Origin: Prevotella sp.
GTDB lineage: Bacteria; Bacteroidota; Bacteroidia; Bacteroidales; Bacteroidaceae
Direction of reading: 5' to 3'
NCBI GenBank assembly: GCA_022771625.1
Contig: JALFCW010000082.1
Location: forward strand, 1 to 64,000
Length of the DNA: 64,000 nt
Below, piece after piece: positions 7,810 to 16,575 of this stretch. The notes below the pieces were generated by a model that saw only the letters and a program-made list of their open reading frames with translations, was not told the DNA's origin and searched no databases. Position numbers and translations under genes: made by a program. The stretch's first letter is position 1; each line of letters opens with the position of its first letter.

Positions 7810-8898
7810 ATGAAAATATTGATAGATATGAACCATCCGGCGCATGTCCACTACTTCCGTAACTTTATTAAGGATATGGAGAAGAAAGGACATCGGTTTT
7901 GCGTGATTAATAGAGATGATGGCATGATAAACAAATTATTGGATTATTATGACATCAAACATACTATAAGGAATAAACGACCAAAGAAGCCTTCGACATT
8001 AAATTCCTTAAACAATCTGATGAAAAATATTGCGTATTGTATATGGAACTCTATTAAGTTCCGTCCAGATATGTATATGGGATTTGCATCGTCGAGTTGC
8101 GCAATTACGTCGCGATTATTTATGAAACCATGTGTGCTTATGGATGATACAGAACACAATGTTATGAATCATAAGTTATATCTGCCTTGTTGTACGACTG
8201 TCTTAACTCCATTCTATTTTAATAAAGATTTTAACAAAAATACTGTAGGGGGTAAACAAATAAGGTTTAATGCCTTTGTTGAACAACTATATCTGCATAG
8301 CGAAATATATGAGGCTTCGACCGATGTGTTGAAGCAATTAAATGTCAAACCAAGGGAGTATGTCTTAGTTAGGTATATATCGTATGATGCACATCATGAC
8401 CTTGTGGCGAATCCGCTGGACGATGAAACAAAGAAGGAAATAGTAAGACGAATAGCAAGTCAGTATAAAGTGTTTGTATCATTGGAGAGTAGTATAAGTG
8501 ATAACTTTTATGATGAATATAAGTTAAATATTTCTCCGGAACAAATGCATGATGTGGAGGCGAACGCAAAGTTTATTGTAACAGAGGGTGCAACGATGGC
8601 ATCTGAATGCTTTGTAGATGGTGTCCCATATTTGTATCTTAATCCATTAAGTTGTGGGTATATAAACTACCAATGTTCAAATTATTCAACCCGAGCATAT
8701 CATACGACAGATAAAAATGAAGCTTTAAGGATAATAGACAAACTAATAAAAGAGGATTTTGATTATGTGGGTGAACGTCGAAAGTTGGAAGACATGACAA
8801 TCAATCCCACAAGATTCCTTGAATGGTTTATAGAGAATTATCCCCAAAGTAGAGATATAATGAAACATAACCCACAATTTCAATATAAATTCAAATAA
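7810..8898 (+). CDS. DUF354 family protein, GT-B fold
   Basis: Translation should start at the ATG at 7810 (362 aa, MKILIDMNHPAHVHYFRN). This N-terminus is diagnostic of DUF354, a family related to UDP-GlcNAc 2-epimerase and GT-B glycosyltransferases and found in surface-polysaccharide loci. The second nucleotide-binding half is visible around FIVTEGATMASECFVDGVPYLYL. It would act in the cytoplasm on a sugar nucleotide or lipid-linked sugar; the substrate cannot be told. The gene is AT-rich compared with its flanks, and is followed directly by the decayed wecB. Confidence 0.8.
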   Translation: MKILIDMNHPAHVHYFRNFIKDMEKKGHRFCVINRDDGMINKLLDYYDIKHTIRNKRPKKPSTLNSLNNLMKNIAYCIWNSIKFRPDMYMGFASSSCAITSRLFMKPCVLMDDTEHNVMNHKLYLPCCTTVLTPFYFNKDFNKNTVGGKQIRFNAFVEQLYLHSEIYEASTDVLKQLNVKPREYVLVRYISYDAHHDLVANPLDDETKKEIVRRIASQYKVFVSLESSISDNFYDEYKLNISPEQMHDVEANAKFIVTEGATMASECFVDGVPYLYLNPLSCGYINYQCSNYSTRAYHTTDKNEALRIIDKLIKEDFDYVGERRKLEDMTINPTRFLEWFIENYPQSRDIMKHNPQFQYKFK

Positions 8899-8909
8899 TT
8901 AAATTATTA

Positions 8910-9364
8910 ACTATTATCGGCGCACGCCCACAGATAATCAAGGCGGCTGCCATATCGAGAGAGATTGCAGAGAATTTCTCAGACAAGATAAAGGAGACAA
9001 TACTGCATACAGGTCAACACTATGACGAGAATATGTCGGGCTTGTTTTTCACCGAGTTGGGAATATCTGAACCAGACATTAATCTGAATGTAGGCTCAGC
9101 CTCGCACGGCAAGATGACTGCAAAGATTATCAGTGGCGTTGAGGAGGTATTTTCTTTGAAACTCCTACTGTTATTATGCTACATGATACTCCATGGGTGG
9201 AGATCGTGGAAAACAATGCAGGTATTTGTGTTGATGCTGATTATGACAGAATAATGGAAGCCTATCGTGTGCTATCGACCAAGGAGGTGAAATTCCCGAA
9301 GTTGTTTGGCGACGGACATGCGGCAAACAAGATTATTAATGAAATAATAGAATACTTAAAATAA
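8910..9364 (+). pseudogene. wecB: Remnant of UDP-GlcNAc 2-epimerase (wecB-like)
   Basis: The first part, frame from 8910, reads TIIGARPQIIKAAAISREI and later LHTGQHYDENMSGLFF, the unmistakable N-terminus of WecB-type epimerases. No start codon is present: codons before it are ATT and TTA. After about 78 residues the frame jumps near 9150, and a different frame (to the stop at 9364) gives the family's C-terminus (VIMLHDTPWVEIVE, then FGDGHAANKIINEII). About 220-230 residues of the usual 370 are missing in between. The gene is therefore dead through start loss, a large internal deletion and a frameshift. It would have made UDP-ManNAc for a surface glycan. Confidence 0.85.
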
Positions 9365-9373
9365 CTAAGAAAC

Positions 9374-10174
9374 ATGAAAAGAAATGTGTTTTTCGGCGGA
9401 CTGTTGTTCGTTTTGGTGATGGTGTTGTCGGGATGCGGCAATACCAAAGAAGTGGCTTACTTCCAGGACGTGAGAGACGGACTGGACCTGGCAGAAACTG
9501 TGAGCAAGGAACTGGTGTTGAGAGAGGGCGACAAGCTGACTATCGTGGTGAATAGTAGCGATGCACGACTTGCCAACTTGTTCAACCTGCCTGTGATGTC
9601 GCAGAGAGTGGGATACGCCGGATCGGGTAACTCAAGCTATCAGATGTCACTATATACCGTGGATAAGGAGGGAATGATAGAATTCCCGATTATCGGAAAA
9701 ATAAAAGTGGTGGGTCTGAACAGAACACAGGTGGCAGAGAAGGTGAAAAACGAAATTATAAAGAGCGAACAGTTGAAGGACCCGGTGGTAACTGTGGAAT
9801 TCGCCAATATGTTTGTTACACTGCTCGGCGAGGTGAACAAACAAGGACGATATGAAATAGTGAACGACCGACTCACTGTTATCGACGCTATAGGTATGGC
9901 AGGCGACCTGACAATTCAGGGAAAACGTACTAATGTCAGCGTGATAAGAAGTGAGAATGGAGTGAGACACGTATATACACTCGACCTGACAAATGCTGAG
10001 AACGTGGTGAAATCGCCAGCGTTTTATCTGCAACAAGATGACATTGTGTATGTGGAGCCTAATGAGGTGAGAAAAAGACAGACTACGGTGAACGGAAACA
10101 ATGTACTATCTACTTCTTTCTGGATATCAGTGGCATCGCTGCTCACTTCTATAGCGGTACTGATAAAAAATTGA
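9374..10174 (+). CDS. Wza-like polysaccharide export lipoprotein
   Basis: This 266-residue protein has a lipoprotein signal peptide with lipobox VLSGCG (Cys about 21), a polysaccharide-export domain starting LREGDKLTIVV (about residue 54), and an SLBB region around VTLLGEVNKQGRYEI (about 155). A C-terminal hydrophobic helix follows (FWISVASLLTSIAVLI). It would form the outer-membrane or periplasmic channel for a secreted polysaccharide. The expected Wzc-like tyrosine kinase partner is not next to it, and the neighbouring CpsB-like phosphatase is on the opposite strand. A GATTGAA array follows the stop codon. Confidence 0.9.
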   Translation: MKRNVFFGGLLFVLVMVLSGCGNTKEVAYFQDVRDGLDLAETVSKELVLREGDKLTIVVNSSDARLANLFNLPVMSQRVGYAGSGNSSYQMSLYTVDKEGMIEFPIIGKIKVVGLNRTQVAEKVKNEIIKSEQLKDPVVTVEFANMFVTLLGEVNKQGRYEIVNDRLTVIDAIGMAGDLTIQGKRTNVSVIRSENGVRHVYTLDLTNAENVVKSPAFYLQQDDIVYVEPNEVRKRQTTVNGNNVLSTSFWISVASLLTSIAVLIKN

Positions 10175-10222
10175 AGATTGAAGATTGAAAATTGAAAGAT
10201 TGAAAGATTGAAAGATTGAAAT
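10170..10222. repeat. GATTGAA array
   Basis: About six units of GATTGAA/GATTGAAA lie between the wza-like stop and the dehydrogenase start. Similar arrays occur at 13113-13175 and, in complement, at 16499-16575. Confidence 0.85.
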
Positions 10223-10232
10223 ATTGAGGGAG

Positions 10233-13124
10233 ATGTTTGGATTTTTTTCGGATTCATTGCATAAGATTGCATACGCAACCGATGCAAGCACATACAGGGA
10301 AATACCACGGGGAGTGGGATTCCCTGAATGTGGAAAGGACATCGTTGAGGCAATGAGGATTGCCGAAAGGATGAAGACGTGCCTGATACCACGGGCGGGA
10401 GGTACGTCTATTGCCGGGCAGGTGGTCGGCAATGGCATTGTCATGGATGTAAGCCGACATCTCAACAGAATTGTTGAAATAAACGAAGCGGAAAGATGGG
10501 CAAGGGTGCAACCGGGACTGGTGCTCGACGAACTGAACATCGCCCTAAAGAAATACGGTCTGTTCTTCTCGCCTGAAACTTCTACAAGCAACAGGTGCTG
10601 CATAGGTGGTATGTTTGGCAACAACTCTTGCGGCTCGCACTCGCTCATTTACGGCAGCACCAGGCATCATATACTGGAGGCCAAGGTGATATTGACCGAC
10701 GGAACGGAGGAACTGATGAAGGAATACTCGATTGCTGAACTGGAGAAAAGATTCGGTAGGGAGTTCTGGAAGAAACCTTCGGAGATGCTTGTAGTGAGGA
10801 TATACTCGCAACTTATCAACTGGGCTCTCGATGATGAGACGATGAAGATGATAACTGAGAGTTATCCTGACAAGACACTGAGAAGACGAAGCTCGGGATA
10901 TGCCATTGATGAGACTATTGAGGACATTGCAGACAAGGGCAAACCGATAGGCGAGAGGAGGATAAACCTATGCCGAGTGATGTGTGGAAGTGAGGGAACA
11001 TTGGCTTTTGTCACAGAGATAAAGGTGGATTTGGACGTGCTGCCGCCGGAGGAAAAAATGGCGGTATGCGTGCACTGCGACTCGCTTGAGAAATGCTATG
11101 TGGCAAACCTCGTGTGTCTGGAACATCAGTCTGACGCCATCGAACTGATTGATGGGCATATACTCGAACTGAGCAAGCGAAATGCCGGACAGAGGGATAA
11201 CAGATTCTTTGTAAACGGCGACCCGAAGGGACTGCTGGTAGTGGAACTATCGGCTGAGACAAAGGAGGCCTTGGCAATTAAAGCCGATGCTCTCGAAAAG
11301 GCGGTGACCGATGGTGGGAAAGCATTGGCATACTGCTGCACGAGGGTAGATAAGAAGGATATCGGTAAGGTGTGGAGCTTGAGAAAGGCGGGTCTCGGAC
11401 TCCTTGGCGGAATGAAGGGTGACGCAAAACCTATTGGTGTGATTGAGGATACGGCAGTGGCTCCCCAAAGACTGCCGGAATATCTGAGAGACATCAAGAA
11501 AATGCTTGACGAACTCGGACTGAACTGTGTCTTCTACGGACATATATCAACAGGGGAATTGCATCTCAGACCAATAATAGACATCAAGACGGAGAAGGGC
11601 AGAAGGATGTTCAGACTGGTGGCCGAAGAGACTGCACGCATTGTGAAGATACATAGGGGAAGCCTGAGTGGAGAACATGGTGACGGTAGGCTGAGAGGTG
11701 AGTTTATCCCGATGATGTTTGGCGAAGAGGCTTACGAGATAATGTGCCAGCTGAAAAAATGCTGGGATCCGGAAGGCATCATGAATATGGGAAAGATCGT
11801 GAATACTCCGCCTATGGACGAGTTCCTGAGATATGAGGCTGAACAGAAGTATGTGGCAGAGAAATGGATGGACTGTGGAGAATGTAAGGACTTGATGCTC
11901 GACATCGAACAGTGTAACGGTGCTGCCGACTGCCGAAAGTCGTCTGTCATCGGGGGAACTATGTGTCCTGTATATAAAGCCACTAAAGACGAGACCATGA
12001 CCACCAGGGCAAGGGCTAACGTGCTCAGGGAGGTGATGACTCGTGGAGGTGATGAGGAACTCATTAAAAAGGTGATGGACTCTTGCTTGGCATGTAAGGC
12101 ATGCAAGAGGGAGTGCCCGTCGAATGTGGATATGACATGGATAAGGGCAAGAGTGCTCAACAATATTCACGACCGTCATAGTATGGATATGAAGACGTGG
12201 CTCGTGGCAAGAATGGCAAGGATTGAGTCCATCGGGCAAAAGGTGGCTCCGCTGTATAACTTCTTCGTATCATGGAGCTTGTCGGCATATATAATAAAGG
12301 GTGTTCTGCGCTTCTCAACCAAGAGAAAACTGCCACGACTGTCGAGACATACAATGAGATGGTTAGTGGAAAGGGAATGTAAGGGCAACGCTGATGGACG
12401 ACTGGTATATCTCTTTGCTGATGAGTTTACCAACTACCAGGAGGCTGAACTCGGATTGAAATTCGCACGACTATTGACGGATTTGGGATATAGGGTGGTG
12501 ATACCTGAACATGTGGAAAGCGGAAGGGCTGCCATATCAAAGGGCAATCTTAGGTATGCAGCGAAGATTGCAGCAAAGAATGTGGATATGCTTAAGGACA
12601 TCATTACGGAGGATGCTCCTCTCGTTGGCATCGAACCGTCGTGCATATTGTCGTTCAGGGATGAATATCCCAAACTTGTGGATGGTGGTATGAAAGAGGT
12701 GGCTGAAAGACTTGCCAAAAACTGTCTGTTGTATGACGAGTTTATGGTGAGGGAGATGGAGGCCGGACATATCTCATCTGACAAATTTGAGGATAATGGT
12801 GAGGAGATATGGTTGCATGGTCATTGCCATCAGAAGGCCCTGGTGGGTATTGAGAAGACGGTGCAGATGATACGTGGACTGTTGCCGAAAAGTACCCTAC
12901 ACGTTATTCCGAGTGGTTGCTGCGGTATGGCGGGTGCATACGGCTACGACAAAGCGCATTATGAGACGTCGAGGATGATAGGCGAGGAGGTACTGTTTCC
13001 TGCAGTGAGGAAGGCCAAGGGGGTGGTGCTTGCCCCAGGAACTTCGTGCAGGGAGCAGATAAGACACTTCTGCAATGTGAATGCTTTGCATCCTGTGGAA
13101 ATCCTAAGAAAGATTGAAGATTGA
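10233..13124 (+). CDS. FAD-binding dehydrogenase fused to Fe-S/CCG domains (D-lactate/glycolate dehydrogenase type)
   Basis: The start chosen is the ATG at 10233 (963 aa), preceded by GAGGGAG; a TTG three codons upstream is possible. Residues 50-240 are a p-cresol-methylhydroxylase-type FAD domain (IPRAGGTSIAGQ, SNRCCIGGMFGNNSCG). Residues 270-540 are the FAD-linked oxidase C domain, with the SGEHGDGR motif. A ferredoxin-like region has CLACKACKRECP near 620. CCG cysteine motifs lie near 880-905 (HGHCHQKAL, SGCCGMAGAYGYD). The family oxidises D-2-hydroxy acids and passes electrons to quinone. It seems out of place inside a polysaccharide locus, and the N-terminus is somewhat shorter than in related proteins. 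Confidence 0.88.
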   Translation: MFGFFSDSLHKIAYATDASTYREIPRGVGFPECGKDIVEAMRIAERMKTCLIPRAGGTSIAGQVVGNGIVMDVSRHLNRIVEINEAERWARVQPGLVLDELNIALKKYGLFFSPETSTSNRCCIGGMFGNNSCGSHSLIYGSTRHHILEAKVILTDGTEELMKEYSIAELEKRFGREFWKKPSEMLVVRIYSQLINWALDDETMKMITESYPDKTLRRRSSGYAIDETIEDIADKGKPIGERRINLCRVMCGSEGTLAFVTEIKVDLDVLPPEEKMAVCVHCDSLEKCYVANLVCLEHQSDAIELIDGHILELSKRNAGQRDNRFFVNGDPKGLLVVELSAETKEALAIKADALEKAVTDGGKALAYCCTRVDKKDIGKVWSLRKAGLGLLGGMKGDAKPIGVIEDTAVAPQRLPEYLRDIKKMLDELGLNCVFYGHISTGELHLRPIIDIKTEKGRRMFRLVAEETARIVKIHRGSLSGEHGDGRLRGEFIPMMFGEEAYEIMCQLKKCWDPEGIMNMGKIVNTPPMDEFLRYEAEQKYVAEKWMDCGECKDLMLDIEQCNGAADCRKSSVIGGTMCPVYKATKDETMTTRARANVLREVMTRGGDEELIKKVMDSCLACKACKRECPSNVDMTWIRARVLNNIHDRHSMDMKTWLVARMARIESIGQKVAPLYNFFVSWSLSAYIIKGVLRFSTKRKLPRLSRHTMRWLVERECKGNADGRLVYLFADEFTNYQEAELGLKFARLLTDLGYRVVIPEHVESGRAAISKGNLRYAAKIAAKNVDMLKDIITEDAPLVGIEPSCILSFRDEYPKLVDGGMKEVAERLAKNCLLYDEFMVREMEAGHISSDKFEDNGEEIWLHGHCHQKALVGIEKTVQMIRGLLPKSTLHVIPSGCCGMAGAYGYDKAHYETSRMIGEEVLFPAVRKAKGVVLAPGTSCREQIRHFCNVNALHPVEILRKIED

Positions 13125-13175
13125 AGATTGAAAATTGAAGATTGAAAATTGAAGATTGAAAATTGAAGATTGAAA
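13113..13175. repeat. GATTGAA array overlapping the dehydrogenase stop
   Basis: Units of GATTGAA and AATTGAA run from within the last codons of the dehydrogenase (Lys-Ile-Glu-Asp-stop is encoded by the first unit) to the leader of wlbA. Confidence 0.85.
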
Positions 13176-13201
13176 CACATTTAAATAATATAGATATTAT
13201 T

Positions 13202-14179
13202 ATGAAGAATTTTGCATTGATTGGTGCCGCGGGGTACATTGCTCCACGACACATTAAGGCTATTGCCGATACAGGCAATAACCTGATGGTGGCGTATGAC
13301 AAGTTTGACAGTGTGGGAAGATTGGACAGTTCGTTTCCTGATTGCTCTTTCTTTACTGAGCAGGAGCAGTTTGACAGATTCTGCTCGAAGCAGATGCATA
13401 CTGACAACAAACTTGATTGGACCACTATTTGTACACCAAATTATACGCACGACGCGTTTATAAGGTATGGACTGAGATTGGGTACGGACGTGATATGCGA
13501 AAAGCCTCTTGTGCTCAACGCATATAACATCGACAACTTGATGGAGGTGGAAAAGGAAACGGGACATAAGGCCTATACCATTCTACAACTGCGACTGCAC
13601 GACTCAATCGTGGCACTGAAGAAAAAGGTGGATGAGGGACCGAAGGACAAGGTGTATGATGTTGACCTCACTTATATCACTTCGAGAGGTAAGTGGTATT
13701 ATGCATCTTGGAAGGGCGATGTGCACAAGAGTGGAGGTATAGCCACTAACATCGGTGTACACTTCTACGACATGCTGCAGTGGGTGTTCGGACCTGTGCA
13801 GAGAAATATCGTGCATGTGATGAGCTTCGACCGTGTGGCCGGCTACCTCGAACTGAAAAAGGCAAGGGTGAGATATTTCCTCAGCATCAATGCCGACTGT
13901 TTGCCTGAGAATGCCGTGCAGGGAGAGAAGAAGACATACCGCACAATAAATATTGACGGCAACGAGTTTGAATTTAGTGTGGGATTCACTGAACTGCATA
14001 CCAAAAGCTATCAGAAGATCCTGGCAGGCGAGGGATTCCGCATCAGTGAGTCGAAACCATGCATCGAAATAGTGAGCGACATCCGACATGCCACTCCTAT
14101 AGGGTTGCTGGGCGACTATCATCCATTGGCAAAGTTACCGCTCAGTCCGCATCCGTTTGGGTGGGATGAGAAACGATGA
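13202..14179 (+). CDS. wlbA: UDP-GlcNAcA 3-dehydrogenase, WlbA/WbpB type
   Basis: The start is the ATG at 13202 (325 aa); the longer frame begins in the repeat array. The N-terminus MKNFALIGAAGYIAPRH and the block TICTPNYTHDAFI followed by DVICEKPL match WlbA/WbpB very closely. This Gfo/Idh/MocA-type NAD enzyme oxidises C3 of UDP-N-acetylglucosaminuronate on the way to 2,3-diacetamido-uronic acids. The aminotransferase (WlbC), acetyltransferase (WlbB) and the UDP-GlcNAc 6-dehydrogenase partner are not in this window, which fits an eroded polysaccharide locus. Confidence 0.85.
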   Translation: MKNFALIGAAGYIAPRHIKAIADTGNNLMVAYDKFDSVGRLDSSFPDCSFFTEQEQFDRFCSKQMHTDNKLDWTTICTPNYTHDAFIRYGLRLGTDVICEKPLVLNAYNIDNLMEVEKETGHKAYTILQLRLHDSIVALKKKVDEGPKDKVYDVDLTYITSRGKWYYASWKGDVHKSGGIATNIGVHFYDMLQWVFGPVQRNIVHVMSFDRVAGYLELKKARVRYFLSINADCLPENAVQGEKKTYRTINIDGNEFEFSVGFTELHTKSYQKILAGEGFRISESKPCIEIVSDIRHATPIGLLGDYHPLAKLPLSPHPFGWDEKR

Positions 14180-14225
14180 ATGATTATTGATTATTGATGA
14201 TTGTTGATTGATTATTGATGACTGA
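14176..14225. repeat. ATTATTGATGA-type array
   Basis: Units of GATTATTGATGA / GATTGTTGATTG lie between the converging wlbA and phosphatase genes and run into the last codons of the latter. Confidence 0.7.
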
Positions 14226-14922
14226 TAATAGATTGGAGTTGCTTGAGTGACTTCTTGCTTATTTCTCCCTTGAGAATGAACTCGAGGGCTCGGGCGGAAT
14301 GGATATCATATCCTGTGGCATCGTAATAGCCACGATTGATAAGCCATTCCGCCTTTTTCTTTGCCTCTTGGCCATAGAATCCAATGAGAGAGGGGATATT
14401 GAGCTGCAGACGGACGCGCATATCGCGGAGACGCTCGTAGTCGCTGTGGTCCATATAACGATAACGCTCGGGATGGGCAAGGAGTACGTGATAACCCTTG
14501 TGCTGGATGCGTTCGAGGAGATCCCAGAAATTCACGGGGGCGTTGTAATAGCTTGTCTCTACAAGCAGTTGGTCGGCATTGTCGCCAATGGGCAGGAGGT
14601 CTTTCTGCTCAAGGCGTTCCTCGAAGATGTTGTCGAGCATGTTCTCGGCAGCAAGTGACAATTGGATGTTGCCAGAATATCTTGACTTCAACTCTTCGAA
14701 ACGCTGACGAAGTGATTCTGTGGTGTTGGGGATGTCCTCCATGATATGGGGAGTGAGCCATACTCGCTTCACTCCCAACGACTCATAGCGAGAGAGTATT
14801 GCGAGCGAGTCGTCGAAGGTCTTGATTCCATCATCGACTCCAGGGAGAAGATGGCTATGCCAGTCGGTGTAACCTGAAAATACGTCAGTGTTTGATATTT
14901 TTTTCTTATTGAAAAACAACAT
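14212..14922 (-). CDS. CpsB/YwqE-like PHP-domain phosphatase
   Basis: This 236-residue protein belongs to the PHP tyrosine-phosphatase family of capsule loci. Metal-binding motifs are visible: DWHSHLLPGVDDG near the start, WLTPHIM near 57, LLAHPERY near 150 and GYDIHSA near 208. These enzymes dephosphorylate Wzc-type tyrosine kinases that control chain length. No kinase gene is present in the window. It converges with wlbA and precedes queG on the same strand after a gap. Confidence 0.88.
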   Translation of the reverse strand: MLFFNKKKISNTDVFSGYTDWHSHLLPGVDDGIKTFDDSLAILSRYESLGVKRVWLTPHIMEDIPNTTESLRQRFEELKSRYSGNIQLSLAAENMLDNIFEERLEQKDLLPIGDNADQLLVETSYYNAPVNFWDLLERIQHKGYHVLLAHPERYRYMDHSDYERLRDMRVRLQLNIPSLIGFYGQEAKKKAEWLINRGYYDATGYDIHSARALEFILKGEISKKSLKQLQSIISHQ

Positions 14923-14947
14923 AACTATTTAAATTAAGAATAAAAAA

Positions 14948-15907
14948 TTAAGAATTATGGGCTATCGCACCGATGTTGCGCATTAGGCCTGCATATTTAG
15001 CACGTTTTACGGCACTGCCTTTGAAGAGTATGCGATACTGCTCTTCGGTGAGGTTGTGCCATTTTTCTTTTGTCATTGTCAAAAGGGCTTCCGAAGGACG
15101 GAAGGATGGTTCGGTGGTGGGAACGGCAAAGCGATTCCAGGGACAGGCGAGTTGGCAGATGTCGCAACCGTAGATGGAATTAGGAATTAGGAATGAGGAA
15201 TTAGGAATGAGGAATGAGGAATGAGGAATTGGACCGCGATGCTCTATTGTGAGGTAGCTGAGACAACGGGAACTGATGAATGATGACTGATTGCTGGTTA
15301 TTGATGACTGATTGCTGATTATTGATGAGGTGGGACAGGCATCGAGGCAGGCATGGCAACGACCGCAACGGTTGCGAACGGGAGTGTCGTATTCAAGTTC
15401 TTCCTGAACGAAGAGTTCGCCAAGGAAGAACATACTGCCTGCATGGGGTATGATGAGCTGGTGGTTGCGACCTATCCAACCTAATCCGGCACGCTCTGCC
15501 CAATAGCGCTCAAGCACAGGGGCTGTGTCGCAGAAGGCACGATAGGTGGTTATGCCACAGGCGGCAGCAAGGGTATGGAGCTTCTGCTTCATCACATCGT
15601 GATAGTCCTTGCCATAAGCATAATAGGCTATCTGATATTGGTCGGAGGGAATTTTTACGCTTGGGGCGTAAGAGAGAGCCACGCAGATGATGCTCTTCAC
15701 GCCATCCATAAGAAGACGCGGGTCGAGGCGCTTGTCGATATTGTCGGCAAGATAATGCATGGAGGCATGATGACCCTCGGCTATCCAACGGCGGTAGTTG
15801 TCGGCAGTAATATTGTCAACGGCTTCGGCCTTGGCTATACCACAGGCGAAAAAGCCGAGACTCTTTGCCTCGGCTTTTATCTTTTCAGTCAAATACCTTG
15901 AATTCAT
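14948..15907 (-). CDS. queG: Epoxyqueuosine reductase QueG with repeat-derived linkers
   Basis: QueG carries out the last step of queuosine synthesis in tRNA using cobalamin and two 4Fe-4S clusters. The 319-residue protein shows an N-terminal cobalamin-domain signature (FFACGIAKAEAV), RYWAERAGLGWIGRN near 133, the first cluster motif CGRCHACLDACP near 179, LSYLTIEHRGPIP near 214 and the second cluster motif CDICQLACPWNR near 247. The linkers between these are unusual: about residues 192-212 and 226-244 are encoded by ATTGATGACTG-type and GGAATTAGGAATGA-type arrays, the same kind of sequence as the intergenic arrays. The start overlaps the end of the deacetylase gene by 23 bases. Confidence 0.92.
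   Translation of the reverse strand: MNSRYLTEKIKAEAKSLGFFACGIAKAEAVDNITADNYRRWIAEGHHASMHYLADNIDKRLDPRLLMDGVKSIICVALSYAPSVKIPSDQYQIAYYAYGKDYHDVMKQKLHTLAAACGITTYRAFCDTAPVLERYWAERAGLGWIGRNHQLIIPHAGSMFFLGELFVQEELEYDTPVRNRCGRCHACLDACPTSSIISNQSSITSNQSSFISSRCLSYLTIEHRGPIPHSSFLIPNSSFLIPNSIYGCDICQLACPWNRFAVPTTEPSFRPSEALLTMTKEKWHNLTEEQYRILFKGSAVKRAKYAGLMRNIGAIAHNS
15175..15330. repeat. Two short-unit arrays inside queG
   Basis: The array at 15175-15230 consists of TAGGAAT/GAGGAAT units and the array at 15272-15330 of ATTGATGACTG/GATTGCTG units. Both are in frame and sit in the two loops flanking the RCLSYLTIEHRG strand. Confidence 0.85.
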
Positions 15908-16496
15908 ATCCTTGTGATTTCAACCATTCGATGGACTCCGGCAATGCCGTGCGCAACTTGTCGATGCTCTTCAGTGAATCGTGGAAGGTGATAATCGAAC
16001 CATTGCGGGCATAACGCTTCACATTGTTGACAACACCCTCAGCGGTCATCCACTTGGAATAGTCGCGAGTGACAAGGTCCCACATCACTATGCGGTATTT
16101 GCGACCGAGCCAGGCGTATTGGTCCCAGCGCATCCAACCATGGGGTGGTCGGAAAAGATTGGTGTGCAAATACTCGTTGGCCTTCTCGGCATTGTTGCTA
16201 TAAGATGATATCGTGTGCTTGAATCCGCCAATGTGATTGAAGGTGTGGTTGCCTATGCGATGACCAGCCTCTACCACCTGGCGGAATACCTCGGGATACT
16301 TGCGCACATTGTCGCCCACCATAAAGAAGGTGGCCTTGATGTCGTATTTGGCAAGAACCTCAAGGATAAAAGGTGTAGCCTCGGGGATTGGACCGTCGTC
16401 GAAGGTAAGATACACTGCCTTCTCATGACGGTCCATTCTCCAAGTTGCCCTGGGATATAGCCATCTCAGAAATATAGCCGGTTGCTCGATAATCAT
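15885..16496 (-). CDS. Polysaccharide deacetylase (NodB domain) protein
   Basis: This 203-residue protein has the NodB catalytic motifs: VYLTFDDGPIPEAT (about residues 28-41, catalytic and metal Asp), HRIGNHTFNH (about 78-87), RPPHGWMRWD (about 117-126) and IITFHDS (about 172-178). It would remove an N-acetyl group from peptidoglycan or another glycan. There is no clear signal peptide, only a short hydrophobic start (AIFLRWLY). Its end overlaps the start of queG by 23 bases, so the two are probably translationally coupled. Confidence 0.9.
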   Translation of the reverse strand: MIIEQPAIFLRWLYPRATWRMDRHEKAVYLTFDDGPIPEATPFILEVLAKYDIKATFFMVGDNVRKYPEVFRQVVEAGHRIGNHTFNHIGGFKHTISSYSNNAEKANEYLHTNLFRPPHGWMRWDQYAWLGRKYRIVMWDLVTRDYSKWMTAEGVVNNVKRYARNGSIITFHDSLKSIDKLRTALPESIEWLKSQGYEFKVFD

Positions 16497-16498
16497 CC

Positions 16499-16575
16499 CT
16501 AATCTTCAACTTTCAACCTTCAACCTTCAATCTTCAACTTTCAACTTTCAACCTTCAACTTTCAACCTTCAATCT
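16499..16575. repeat. TTCAACT / TTCAATC array
   Basis: About ten units of CTTCAACTTTCAACC-type sequence lie between the deacetylase and the DUF2723 gene and contribute the last codons of the latter. Confidence 0.85.

Noticed and set aside
9033-9254. 73-codon gene starting MSGLFFTELG
   Set aside because: It is the in-frame N-terminal part of the decayed wecB followed by out-of-frame sequence.
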